A model generated the notes under the pieces. That model was given only the letters and a program-made list of their open reading frames with translations, searched no databases and had not been told where the DNA came from. From positions 39,407,937 to 39,471,936 of the forward strand of contig CM037830.1 of NCBI GenBank assembly GCA_021234535.1: a stretch of DNA of 64,000 bases, written 5' to 3'. Position numbers and translations under genes: made by a program. Of the stretch, positions 1 to 9,916 are shown piece after piece. The stretch comes from Stichopus chloronotus (Eukaryota; Echinodermata; Holothuroidea; Aspidochirotida; Stichopodidae). Positions within the stretch are counted from its first letter, which is position 1. Each line of letters begins with the position of its first letter.

Positions 1-1013
1 CTATACCAATTTGCGTTGTCTGCCGTCCTACCCGCATACCTACCCACCCACCCACGTAATGCGAGGACTGCAGTGCATTTTGAGATCTCGTTAGCTGCAA
101 CCCTCGCACCTCCCATCCCGGTTATTGCAATTAAGGTACTCGATTTTGATAGGTAAAAATATTCTGGATAATCCAAAGTATTATCATTTTTCCTGTAGAG
201 TAATGTTTTTCTCATTAATTGAGAAATCGATGACATGAAAATCCGTAGTTCAAATACGGACAAATGCAGCTTAGGAGACTAAATGAGACTTCTTGCATTA
301 AAAGTACCAGATGTCGTACAATATTTAATAGCCTAACGTAAATGGCCTCCACACTCCATCGTAGAACAAGCTGTGGACAGTGCTGTTCAATTTCTTGGGC
401 AGGATGTAATTATTACTTACTTAAAGGTTAATTAAGAGACTTGAAGTAGGAGTAAATCAGTAAAATGTTTCAAATATACACACCGGATATGTGTGCATGG
501 GTGTCATATAAATGTTGTTGTTATTAATAAAGAGTGATTGTGCTTAGTTCATGATTTTGTAGCCTATTTCGAGTTGTCTCCTTTCCCCTATACAAGGAAT
601 GCAAACGGACTACTGCGCAATATTGCGTTCACACAACGTTGTACAGGTTTGCGTATCGGGTTGCCTAGCAAGTAATTCACGTCCTGTCAACGTAGAGCCT
701 TCAGAGTGAATAAAACCTACCAGCATCCATACACCAAAGCAAAGACGTCGAACAAACAACACGTCTACGGCTTTGCACATCTTATCTTTCGAAACACATA
801 TTAAGAGAAGGAAACCATGCGCCGGCATTGCCGGATAGAACAGGCACATTCATGGTTGGCCGTGTGGCAAGCTATTTTTATTATTTTTTGATTCCCTTTT
901 TGATGATCATCAAATGGCTAGTGATAGTGCCGTACTAAATATTTAAACATATCTATAATTATATTAACGATATCTTTAATTTATTAGAGATATCAGCAAA
1001 ACTTCCCAGCTAT
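1..1013. other. Non-coding stretch, no gene recognised
   Basis: I see no convincing gene here. The block at about 130-240 resembles blocks at 9409-9560 and 26568-26700: each has a word like AAATATTCT followed by a CTCATTA-TTGAGAAAT-like or CCTC-rich segment. It is therefore probably an old dispersed repeat. The short minus-strand open frame at 610-849 has no recognisable motif and is probably chance. Confidence 0.4.
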
Positions 1014-1089
1014 TTGCTGATATATCAATATATCGAATTCATGATATCTGTAAAAATGTATCCTATACAGATATCAGAAATTAAATTAT

Positions 1090-1562
1090 TGCTTTCATTA
1101 TCATCACTTTGCTATAATACCAGCAACGTTTGGAAGGGTATGAAGAGTGTTAATGGCTGGGATCAAAAGAAAACTAATGAAATTACTTTGAACAATATTA
1201 GAATAGAATATATGTCTGAGCAATTGATCATGTTTTATGCTAGAGTCGATGAAAATGATTATTCAGCTGAATTGCAGCGTGTTGCTCACAGGCTCAGTAG
1301 TATTGATAGTCAGAAATAATTGAATTTACTCAGACTGAGGTTTCCCGAGCATTAAAGCGTATTGATTCTAGCAAAGCCTCTGGTCCCGATGGTGTAAGTG
1401 GAAACATTCTGAAACTTTGTCATGAACAATTGTCGTGTATTTATCATTATATTTTTAACACGTCCCTGCTTTCTAATCGTATTCCTGTTTCATGGAAAAC
1501 TTCCCCCTCGATTCCTGTTCCTAAAAAACCTGCCTGTACTGTGTTGAACGACCTCAGACCTT
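1090..1562 (+). pseudogene. Degenerate LINE reverse transcriptase fragment (N-terminal part)
   Basis: Two adjoining frames give typical non-LTR retrotransposon sequence. About 1110-1319 reads like the stretch between endonuclease and RT, with a NVWKGMKSVNGW block and a degenerate FYARVDEND block. The adjoining frame at about 1322-1562 carries RALKRIDSSKASGPDGVSG, the conserved S-K-A-x-GPDG start of the RT domain, then a KLCHEQL...PVSWKTS...PVPKKP series and DLRPF. The frame switches near 1319, so the copy is dead. The catalytic YADD region is absent. It is probably a CR1/Jockey-like or RTE-like LINE; the exact clade is not decidable here. Confidence 0.75.
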
Positions 1563-1584
1563 TTCAGTTTTCTTTAAGGTCTGT

Positions 1585-1680
1585 TAATTTTCTAGATGTA
1601 CAAGTACTGACTTCAAAGGAGGGTGTGATTATTACTGATCTTTTCACTATTCACTTTTCACAATTCATTGGTAAGGGGGG
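1585..1680 (+). pseudogene. Possible Penelope-like RT fragment
   Basis: Immediately after the LINE fragment the open frame changes character and reads FLDVQVLTSKEGVIITDLF. This resembles the FLDV...TDL(Y/F)TKPTD block downstream of the RT core in Penelope-like elements. The usual KPTD that should follow is lost, and the frame runs into a poly-G tract at 1677-1688. Only about 30 residues are involved, so this is a motif-level call. Confidence 0.4.
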
Positions 1681-1689
1681 GGGGGGGGA

Positions 1690-2575
1690 TGTGGCTCGAA
1701 TATGACACAGACGTGATCACTTTATATTTCAATAACCTACTTACTGGCTTGAAATATCTGTTCATAGGTGGACAATACATGTGAAAGTTTGTTTACCATG
1801 AACAATACTTCGAATTTTTTTTTATCGTTTTCCATCTTTGTAAAGAAAAGTGATCTGGTCTTTTTTGACATTTCGTGTGTTATTATTGGAGGGAAAGTCA
1901 AATCAATATTCATCCTCATATGATTCATGAACATTTTTTAAAATTTGTAGCAGAGAATTTTGAGTACTTTGCAAAGGTATCCATAAACGAATCACACTAT
2001 GGGCATGCACCCCCCCCCCCCCCCCGTCAGGCTCCTCCGTAGGTATGAAACAAAATCTTCAATTGAACTTATTCAATTCATTTAACCCAAGCATGAAAAG
2101 TCGACAATTTTAAAGAGAAGTAATGAAATAATACAATGTTTAACCAAACTTTGACATAAAAATTATAGGATCAGTGTTGTTGGTTAATACTAACATTGAC
2201 TTTTAATATCTTAAACAAGTCCTGGAAAGTTGCAGATTGAATAAAATTGGAGCTTTAAATTCAAAGTATTCTTAGACAAATACTCTCTGTGAGCAATACA
2301 TTGGATTTATGGTTGATTGTACATTAGGAAGGCATGGAGGGGGGGGGGGGCAGTCTGGGTGAGCTTGATGAAGGCTGTACATCTTTGTAACTTTGTGCAA
2401 TCTCAGACAATCAGATATAATTACACGCGTAATCCCAGGCATCCATTTACGTTTCTTGCAATGTACAAATAGTTTGTATGAGGAAATGGTAAGGCTCCCC
2501 AGAACTCAGTGGTCATAGTAATCTTATTAAAAGTATACAGAGAACAGATAATAAGGGGTAGGGCTTTTGGACGCC
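1690..2575. other. Non-coding stretch with homopolymer G/C tracts
   Basis: No gene is recognised. The interval has long mononucleotide tracts: C at about 2010-2025 and G at about 2338-2350. Similar G or C tracts recur throughout the window, several at or inside transposon ends. Confidence 0.4.
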
Positions 2576-2579
2576 TACC

Positions 2580-3150
2580 GTGCCATAAGTCTAGAAATTG
2601 ACATACGGCGAATTAAATCGCCATATGTCAGTTTCTCGCAATCTCATTGGATGAAATCGTCATATCTACAAGAAATCGACATATGTCAATTTAAATCGGC
2701 ATCTGTCACTTTCTCGTAATTCTTTGGATAATAGCGGCACATGACAGTTTCTAGAATTCTGATCGGAAGAAACTGTCATATGTAAGATTAAATTGACATA
2801 CAGTACGTCAATTTAAACTGGCATCTGTCGGTTTCTGGCGATCCTATCGGACAATAAAGGGCACATGACATTTTCTGCAATTCCGATTGGAAGAAACTGT
2901 CATATGTATGATTAAATTGACATAGGTCAATTTAAATCGGCATCTGTCAGTTTCTCGTAATCTATTGGACAATTTAGGGCACACGAGAGCTCTTGAATTC
3001 TGATTGGAAGAAACTGTCATATGTAAGATTAAATCGACATATGTTAATTAAAACTGGCACCTGTCATCATATGTGAGTTTCTCGAAATCTGATTGGATGA
3101 AATCGTCATTTCTCCAAGAAATCGACATATGTCAATTTCTTCTGAATATG
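2580..3150 (+). repeat. Minisatellite of ~117-124 bp monomers rich in CATATG
   Basis: The unit holds CGGCATCTGTCAGTTTCT, then a GGGCACATGACA segment, GATTGGAAGAAACTGTCATA and AAATTGACATA. The anchor GAT(C/T)GGAAGAAACTGTC recurs at 2761, 2885 and 3002, giving spacings of 124 and 117 bp. The palindromic word CATATG appears many times. The array abuts the next LINE fragment directly. No coding potential is seen. Confidence 0.7.
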
Positions 3151-4275
3151 ACAGTTTGAAGTCCTTTCATTGGTTTACATTCACACATGGCACACTTTAA
3201 AGTATATTACTACAAATTTAAAGTTATCGTCATATGGTTTCTCCAATGATACAATCCAATGGTTCAAGTCATATCTCACAGGGCTAGAACAATGTTCTTT
3301 TATAGACAAAATCTTCTCTTCCCCAATGTATGTTACCTCTGGAGTCCCCCAGCTAGGGTTCAGTCTTTGGGCCGTTACTATTTCTCATTTTTATTAATGA
3401 TATGGATTTAAGTCTCCACCATAGTTTTGCCTACATGTATGCAGTGACACAACGTTTCATTTGCACGGTACAAATGTTCTGGGTCTTAATAAAATGTTAG
3501 AGGAAGATATGGCAAGCATCCATGAATGGTGTAAAGAAAATAAAATGGTATTAAATACAGAGAAAACTAGAACAATGTTAATAGGTTCAAGACAGAGAGT
3601 TCCTACACTTCGTAATACAAATACTCTTCACATAAAATCGGTACCACTGCCCTACAAAACGTAGATTGTGAAAAGTTGTGAGGAGTGAGGATTGATAGTA
3701 ACATATGTAATGGCAAATACAGGTAGACCATGTTTGTAAAACAGTCAGTCAAAGGCTTGCTACACTAAGACGAATAAAACAATTTATTGACTTAGATACA
3801 CGTGTTATGTTTTATAATGGCTATATTTTACCTGTATTAGATTTCTGTAATGTAGTTTGGGGTACATGTGGTAACACTCATCTTGAAAGATTTAAATGGT
3901 TGCAAAAAACAGCTGCAAGAATCTCCTTAGGTGCAGGGTAAAAACAAGTATCACATGATCTTCTTCGTACAATGAATTGGGACAGCCTTGAGATAAGGTT
4001 TCGGAAAATAGAGATTAATAGTGGTTTAAAAATCACTAAATGACCTTGCTCCAACGTATATAAAAGAAATGTTCAAATTGAAGGAAAGACACATTCTCAT
4101 TAGATCAACGACCAGAAATATGCTACATCTGGCGTGGGGCAAAACTAACTACCACAGGAAACGGTTTTCTTCTTCAGCTGCTAAAGAGTATATGGCACGA
4201 ACTTCCATTAGAGATTAGAAGATCAAGCTACTTCAGTACTTTTAAAAGGCAATTAAATAAGTTTTATTAATAAAT
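3150..4275 (+). pseudogene. Degenerate LINE, C-terminal RT half (CR1/Jockey-like)
   Basis: Conceptual translation in shifting frames shows an RT domain in the expected order. It includes SYGFSNDTIQWFKSYLTG, a damaged GVPQGS-type block (GVPQLG near 3350), a frameshifted YADD region near 3437-3460 where only SDTTFHLHG survives, and EDMASIHEWCKENKMVLNTEK. Further on are the palm/thumb tail with LDTRVMFYNGYILPVLDFCN near 3795-3855 and NWDSLEIR-type sequence near 3975. It ends near 4270 with an AT-rich TTATTAATAAATA tail. Several frameshifts and stops make it inactive. It could be the 3' part of the same element type as 1090-1562. Confidence 0.8.
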
Positions 4276-4379
4276 ATATATTCCTGACGTTCTAAGTACC
4301 TTTTTTGTAACTAATTTTTACAGTGTCGTAATGTTTTTCTTATTACATTTTTTGTACACTGTTGATGGTATAACTGTTT

Positions 4380-5450
4380 GATTCCTTGCCGAAGGCAGGC
4401 AAGGAATCTATGCGATGGTGATGTCGTGTGTGAGTAATGCGTGTGTGTGGGTGTGTGTATGTGACGCTTTGTTTGTAAACACGATATCTGAAGAAGTGTA
4501 ACCATGACTGATCTCATACTTGGTGTGTGGGTTGGTCATACTGAGTAAATGATCCCTATTGTTTTTAATGAAGGTCAAAGGTCATTCGACGTCACCAGAG
4601 GTCAAAATGTGAAACCTTGTAAACACGATATCTCAAGAACGGTAACTGTGACTGTTCTCATACTTGGTGTATTGGTTGGTCATACTAAGTAAATGATCCC
4701 TATTGTTTTTGGACGAGGTCAAATGTCATTTGAGGTCACCAGAGATCAAACTGTGAAAACCTTTTAAACACGATATCTCGAGAAGGGTAACCATGACTGA
4801 TGTTATACTTGGTGTGTGGGTTGGTCATATTGAGTAGATGACCCCTATTGTTTTTGGTAGAGGTCAAAGGTCATTTGAAGTCACCAGAAGTCAAACTGTA
4901 AAAACCTTTTAAACACAATATCTCCAGAAGGGTTACTGTGACCGATGTCATACTTCATGTGTTGGTTGGTCATATTGAGAAGATGATCCCTATCGTTTTT
5001 GGTCGAGGTCACTTGAGGTTAAAAGAGATCAAACTGTAAACACAATATCTCCAGGAATCTAACCTTGGCTGATGTCATACTTAATGTGTGGATTGTATAT
5101 GCTGAGTAGAAGAATCCTTTTGTTTTTGGGATGTCAAAGGTCATTTGATGTCACCCGAGGTCAAACTGAAAACCTTGCAAACACATTATCTCCAGAAGGG
5201 TGATGATGACTGATGTCATACTTGATATGTGGCCATACTGGGTGGGTGATTCCTATTGCTTTTGGTGAAAGTCAAATGTCATTTGAGGTTACCAAAAAAA
5301 AAAAGGTCATTTTGGGTTAAGAGGCTTATTAATGTGGTGTTTTAAGAACAATAACTGTAGTTGATCTCATACTTGTCATGTTGGAAATTCATGTTTGTTA
5401 TAATATAACTATGTCACAAGGAATCACAAAGCCTTTGTGCTTTCTGGTTT
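4380..5450 (+). mobile_element. Family A repeat, copy A1
   Basis: The copy begins with a short palindrome (GATTCCTTGCCGAAGGC then CAAGGAATC) followed by GATGGTGATGTCGTGTGTG. It then carries about six diverged ~145-bp monomers of the type AACACGATATCTCAAGAAGG...CATACTTGGTGTGTGGGTTG...GGTCAAAGGTCATTTGAGGT. It ends with AAGGAATCACAAAGCCTTTG and GCTTTCTGGTT. No protein is encoded. The terminal palindrome, inner tandem repeats and 3' hairpin suggest a non-autonomous Helitron2/HINE-like element (inference). Confidence 0.75.
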
Positions 5451-5950
5451 ATGCTATATCTTATTAAAGTATTTTATGTTAAGGCCTAGAAGGTGGCTAG
5501 CCTGTATACTCTTTCATGTTTAATGTTTTCATATCGACGTATTGATTTTATGTTTCATTCATGTTTTATGACGTTTGCTTATATTCATTATGTCATTATT
5601 ATTTATATTATTTTCTTTGTTTCTGCTCTTTATACTTTTATTACTTCTTTTACTCCTTTATATGCTTGAGGACCTGGGGGGGGGGGGGGATTAGCAGCTC
5701 TGCTAACCGAGTCTTACCCTCCTTTTAAATGTAAATAAATAAATCAACAAAACAATCAATCAATAAATAAACACCACTTAATAACGCCGACTGTCTAACC
5801 GCTAGTATCACTACCAGCGAAGTAGGAGACACTATAGCACCAGCTACGACAGGAGGCCTACAAAAGGGGCGACTTGTCTTTCACTGTTTGAAATCGGCAC
5901 TTCGAAATGGAATGCCGACAGTAGGCTTAGCTTTTCAAAAGTTAAACAAG
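5451..5950. other. Non-coding AT-rich spacer
   Basis: No gene is recognised. The stretch has a poly-G tract near 5675-5690 and an AAATAAATCAAT-type low-complexity stretch near 5730-5770. Confidence 0.4.
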
Positions 5951-5958
5951 GTTGTTAA

Positions 5959-6296
5959 AGGGAAATAGGGCGTTTAGAATATACCAACAAAGTGTACAAA
6001 GAAAAATAGCTTAATCATTGTTAAACCATTCAGTCTCATCAATAAACATCTGCCAAAGCTTCATCTCCTCAAAACATCATGCATGTGATACTTAACGAAA
6101 GATGCATCATTTGAAAACTTTGGGTGAACAAATTATTGCTGAGCATCAAATAACTGAATTTCTATCTATGAGAAACTTATTTCTTAAAAAGAAGGCTTTT
6201 GTCATTTCTTATTTTGAATTATCTATCATTCTATGTCCATAAACATTGGTTTTCAAAATATGGTTGTTTTCTGTCAAACAAAGGCCTTACTTTCCT
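5959..6296 (-). mobile_element. TTAA-type MITE, copy 1
   Basis: It begins after TTAA with AGGGAAATAGGGCGTTT and ends with CCTTACTTTCCT followed by a mutated TCAA. It is homologous to 38402-38711 and 49628-49971 but inverted relative to them; shared blocks include GGTGAACAAATTATTGCTGAG here and its complement in the others. The 338-bp length, TIRs and TTAA target fit a piggyBac-, Kolobok- or Sola3-derived MITE. No ORF is present. Confidence 0.75.
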
Positions 6297-6299
6297 TCA

Positions 6300-6724
6300 A
6301 GCTTGTTAGCTTACTCATCTCCCAAGCTTGTCTAGTGTTAATGAGTCTATCATCTCATCTATAACACCCTGTACGTTCAAGTGTGATTGACATTCTGCTA
6401 TGTAGTTGTTAATTTAATCGCTGCATTGATAAGAGTAAAAGGAACATCTGTTGGGCAGTACTGATACTAAGAGGCCTGTTTATTCATAGCCTAGGTACTT
6501 CGGTAGGTTGTCGTTACTCTACATGGACAACTAAGGAACAAAAGACAAGAAGAATTAAGGTAATTTTATATCGTTTATTCATTCTCCAGCTTGATGGTTA
6601 AAGATGGTAGTGTACATTAAAATTTCTTGTATTCTATAGCAATAAAAATTGGTGCGGATCGAAAAGTAAAACAGAGATACAAAATGTCAAATTTAGGCTG
6701 AAATTGACATAGCTTGTGTACGAT
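6300..6724. other. Non-coding stretch, nothing recognised
   Basis: The sequence is AT-rich, and I see no ORF or repeat structure that I can name. Confidence 0.3.
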
Positions 6725-6790
6725 GCCAGTTTTGCGAAACCGAAAGGCCAGTTCGGAGAAACGGAGTTTCGGATAAACGGGGTTTTACTG
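6725..6790. mobile_element. pogo/Tigger-like terminal fragment
   Basis: The right end reads TTCGGATAAACGGGGTTTTA then CTG, followed by TA. Reverse-complemented it begins CAGTAAAACCCCGTTTATCC, closely resembling terminal repeats of pogo/Tigger-type Tc1-mariner elements, which insert at TA. I could not find the matching left end nearby, so this is one end or a solo fragment. Confidence 0.5.
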
Positions 6791-6792
6791 TA

Positions 6793-7105
6793 TTTCTATG
6801 TATAGTTGCAAGGACTAATACTGTGTCGTTAGAGTCTCTCTAGATAGACTCCATGGTTAACCGTTTTAGTTCCTTATTAAATTTCATGCAATCGTCTATG
6901 TGTAGGCAATTTGACATAAAATTCTTTTACCCTCAGTGCAAGCTCATCCGATCCGACGGATATATAGTTGAGACAAATAGTTTTGTGGAACAGTGCTTGT
7001 CTATGACATCATTGATCAAGGCAAAAACATTGACATTTTTTTCCTTTTAGTGAGCTATGGTGTGACTTTAAAAAGGCCTACTGTAAAATACCTTGATCAA
7101 TATAT
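6793..7105. other. Non-coding stretch before a hAT MITE
   Basis: The open frame at 6853-7050 has no recognisable domain and no splice or promoter context supporting it. Its last bases (7098-7105, CAATATAT) are the left target duplication of the following element. Confidence 0.35.
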
Positions 7106-7295
7106 CAGGGCTGAAGCTAGAACTATAACTCAAGGAGGGGGGTGGCTGTTGCATGAATGAGGGGGGCCTGCATTGCAAAAAACGTACCCATTTTCAAGTT
7201 TAAATGTCAATGTTCTTAATCCTCATAAATCACGGGGGCCTATTATATCTTGAGGGTGGTTCCCTTCACCCTCCCCTACCATAGCTACACCACTG
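7106..7295. mobile_element. Short hAT-type MITE with 8-bp target duplication
   Basis: The left end is CAGGGCTGAAGCTAG and the right end is CTAGCTACACCACTG-like (ATAGCTACACCACTG). The right end reverse-complemented is CAGTGGTGTAGCTAT, so the ends are imperfect inverted repeats starting CAG. Flanks are CAATATAT (7098-7105) and CAATATAC (7296-7303), an 8-bp duplication with one mismatch. CAG ends plus an 8-bp duplication are diagnostic of hAT elements. At 190 bp it is non-autonomous. Confidence 0.75.
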
Positions 7296-7303
7296 CAATA
7301 TAC

Positions 7304-8215
7304 CGCACTTCTCACGCAGTAGCATGGAGCAGTAGAAGCAATGTTGTGCAGAAATATGGGCTTAACTGAAATCAGTGCTTGGTGGCCATGCAACTCCGTG
7401 GATTGCCCTCTTGTTTCCTGAAGTACTCGATCCCTTCGTTTCCGACAAACTGGACAGAAGAATCTATGGTTTAGCAGATTTAGATTACTCCATTCCACCG
7501 CACCTCTTGGCTTTCGTATATTGCTGTTTAAAGACAGACTTCTGTGTATGGTCAAGAAAGATTTCCAAGGTTACCAAAATATTGCCAGAGGTCTGTTTTT
7601 CTTTGAAATTGAAGCCATAATTTAAACTTGAAATTTGACTCCAGTAAAAATGTAGATTGGGTAGATAGTGTATAGTTACCGTACTAATATTGTGGAACTG
7701 AAGATCACATCTCTTAAAACTACTGTACAGTAATATTATGGAGCGAGTGTGAAGAAACTAAAAACATAGCCATTTTGCTTCTTACGTTTTTCTCTATTCC
7801 GCAATACTTCACTACAGTGCTGTGTATTGCCTTAAACAATGCAATATCCAAATATGATGCTGAAAGTTTCTAAAACTTACAATAACTGCGTGAATCGGGG
7901 AAAATTTGACCTGTTTTAAATATACAGGTCTTTATTATGGACATCAGACCACGCTTGAAGTACGATCTAGCACACTTCACAGGTATTTCGTGTGTTCGGC
8001 ACTGAGAAAAATCCGCCGTCATTCCTTTCATTCTCCCCTCTGCTGTACATGGAGTACTCAAGCCTTTGAGTTCTTCTGGTCTCTTGAAGAAACAAAGTAA
8101 CGAAAAAGTGATAACCTTGGGACTGTCAAGTTTTGTTCAATCTACGAACACACTACGGCATTACTCGATGGTATTGTGTGATATGTTAGGTATATCACAC
8201 AATGTGTTGTAAAAC
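7304..8215. other. Non-coding stretch, nothing recognised
   Basis: Overlapping open frames on both strands at 7223-7620 and 7870-8100 are short and carry no motif. A small palindrome at about 8175-8203 (TTGTGTGATAT...ATATCACACAA) lies just before the foldback structure. Confidence 0.35.
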
Positions 8216-8221
8216 CCATGG

Positions 8222-9080
8222 GGGACATCCCTATGTTCCGACATCTCTATGTTTCGACAGTCCTTAATTCCGACGTCTCTATTTTCCGACAACCCTATAT
8301 TCCGACGTTTCAATATTTCGACATCTCTATGTTTCGACGTCTCTATATTCCGACAAAAGTTAACTTTGGCGCCGAAGAAAATGTACATTGGCGCCGAGTT
8401 AAACGTACTTGGGCGCCGGAAAAGTACACTTTAATCGGCGCCATAATATATTTTTTGGATCGGCGCCAATGTACCTTTTTCATCGGCGCCCATGTTCATT
8501 TTAACGGCGCCGAAGTACAATTTTTGGGCGGCTCCAAAGAACATTTTCTACCGACGCCAATGTACACGTTGTTTTCGGCGTCAAAGTACATTTTTAGGGC
8601 GTCAAAGTATATTCTTTACCGGCGCCAAAGTACTTATGAATCGTTTCCAAAGTACTCTTTAATCGGCGCCATAATACATTTTTTGGATCGGCGCCAAAGT
8701 ACCCTTTTCATCTGGGCCAATGTTCACTTTAACGGCGCCGAAGTGCAATTTTTGGGTGGCGCCAAAGTATACTCTTCATCGGCGCCAAAGCGTTAATGTA
8801 CATTTGGCGCCGAAGCACACTTTTTATCGGCGCCAAAGTAAATCATTTGTCGAAGCATAGAGATGTCGAAACATATAGAAGTCGGTGTATAGAGTTGTCG
8901 GTATATAGAGTTGTCGGTATATAGAGTTGTCGGTATATAGAGATGTCGAAATATAGATACGTAAATAAAGTCTCTATATTCCGACGTCTCTATGTTCCGA
9001 CAAAAAATGTACTTTGGTGCCGATTTGTCGGAACATAGAGTTGTCGGAACATAGAAATGTCGGAACATAGAGATGTAACC
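8222..9080. repeat. Foldback element: TTCCGACA arms around a GGCGCC core array
   Basis: The left arm (8222-8353) is about eight tandem units like CTATGTTCCGACATCT. The centre (8365-8845) has many GGCGCC palindromes spaced about 20-30 bp in units like CGGCGCCAAAGTACA followed by TTTT. The right arm (8850-9078) carries the same 15-16 bp unit in reverse complement, AGAGATGTCGGAACATA. The whole is a large imperfect inverted repeat of minisatellites. Long open frames across it follow from its periodicity and are not genes. Confidence 0.8.
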
Positions 9081-9089
9081 AAGCCCTTT

Positions 9090-9910
9090 ACTTGTTGTAG
9101 CGATCACAGCGATCAGTCGTTGTACACCACAAGGCTGCAGTGCTGAATTTAGCTTAGCTGTAGTGGGTGTATATGCAAAAAGCCGTGGTGCTTCATTTTC
9201 ATTCTTTTCACTGAAAAAAGGTTCGTTGTGAGAGTGAATAAGTTTTGCCTGCACACATAAGATTTCCCAGGTTTTGTCGATATTTCTGCTTAAGAACTTA
9301 ACATGCTTTTGGGGTATGATTTTTACAAATAAAGGGAGTAAAATATTCTAATTTTCATGAAGTATCAATTTCCTTCAGAACCCAATCATTTAATAAGGCA
9401 CTGGCCTTAAGATCTTTTTAAATGATATACACTTGGCCGCCGAACGAGCAAACGCGATATAATAGGTGAAAATATTCTATATAAAAGCTGTCAAAATTAT
9501 CACCAGTTTTTAAAAGGGTAATGTTTCTCTCATTAGTTGAGAAATTGCAGTAAGGGGATCCTTATTTCAAGGCTAGGTACAGGAAGCTTAGTTTACCAAA
9601 GAAGCGCCATTCCCGGCCATTTGGACTAGTGTTTGTAAAGTCAAATTGTTCTTACACGTTCCGCTCCAACCGACTGTGGGGTACCGTACAGCTTAGAGAG
9701 TACTGTACTTCTCAGGCGGTGCGAACAAAGGGCTTCGCTAAGACAGGACATGTGCACCCCTGCTGAAAGTGCTGGACACCGGCCTGATGTCCAGTCATAC
9801 ATGTATTTCAACACGTTCCCACATGTGGGGGGGGGGACGAAAATCTGTTATGATATTTCGAAAATGGGTGTATGAGGCGTGAAGTGGTGTTTTGTGCTAT
9901 CTTTCAAGTG
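9090..9910. other. Non-coding stretch with dispersed-repeat block
   Basis: The block 9409-9560 resembles 26568-26700 (AGATCTTTT, GGCCG-CGA-CGA-C, AAATATTCTA-ATAAAAGC, poly-T) and more weakly 130-240. No coding sequence is recognised. Confidence 0.4.
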
Positions 9911-9916
9911 TTTCGT

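Noticed and set aside
8218..8796. 192-codon open frame rich in FRHLYVSTVL/IPT and GAEV motifs
   Set aside because: It is read entirely through the TTCCGACA and GGCGCC minisatellites; periodic sequence keeps several frames open, and there is no non-repetitive protein segment.
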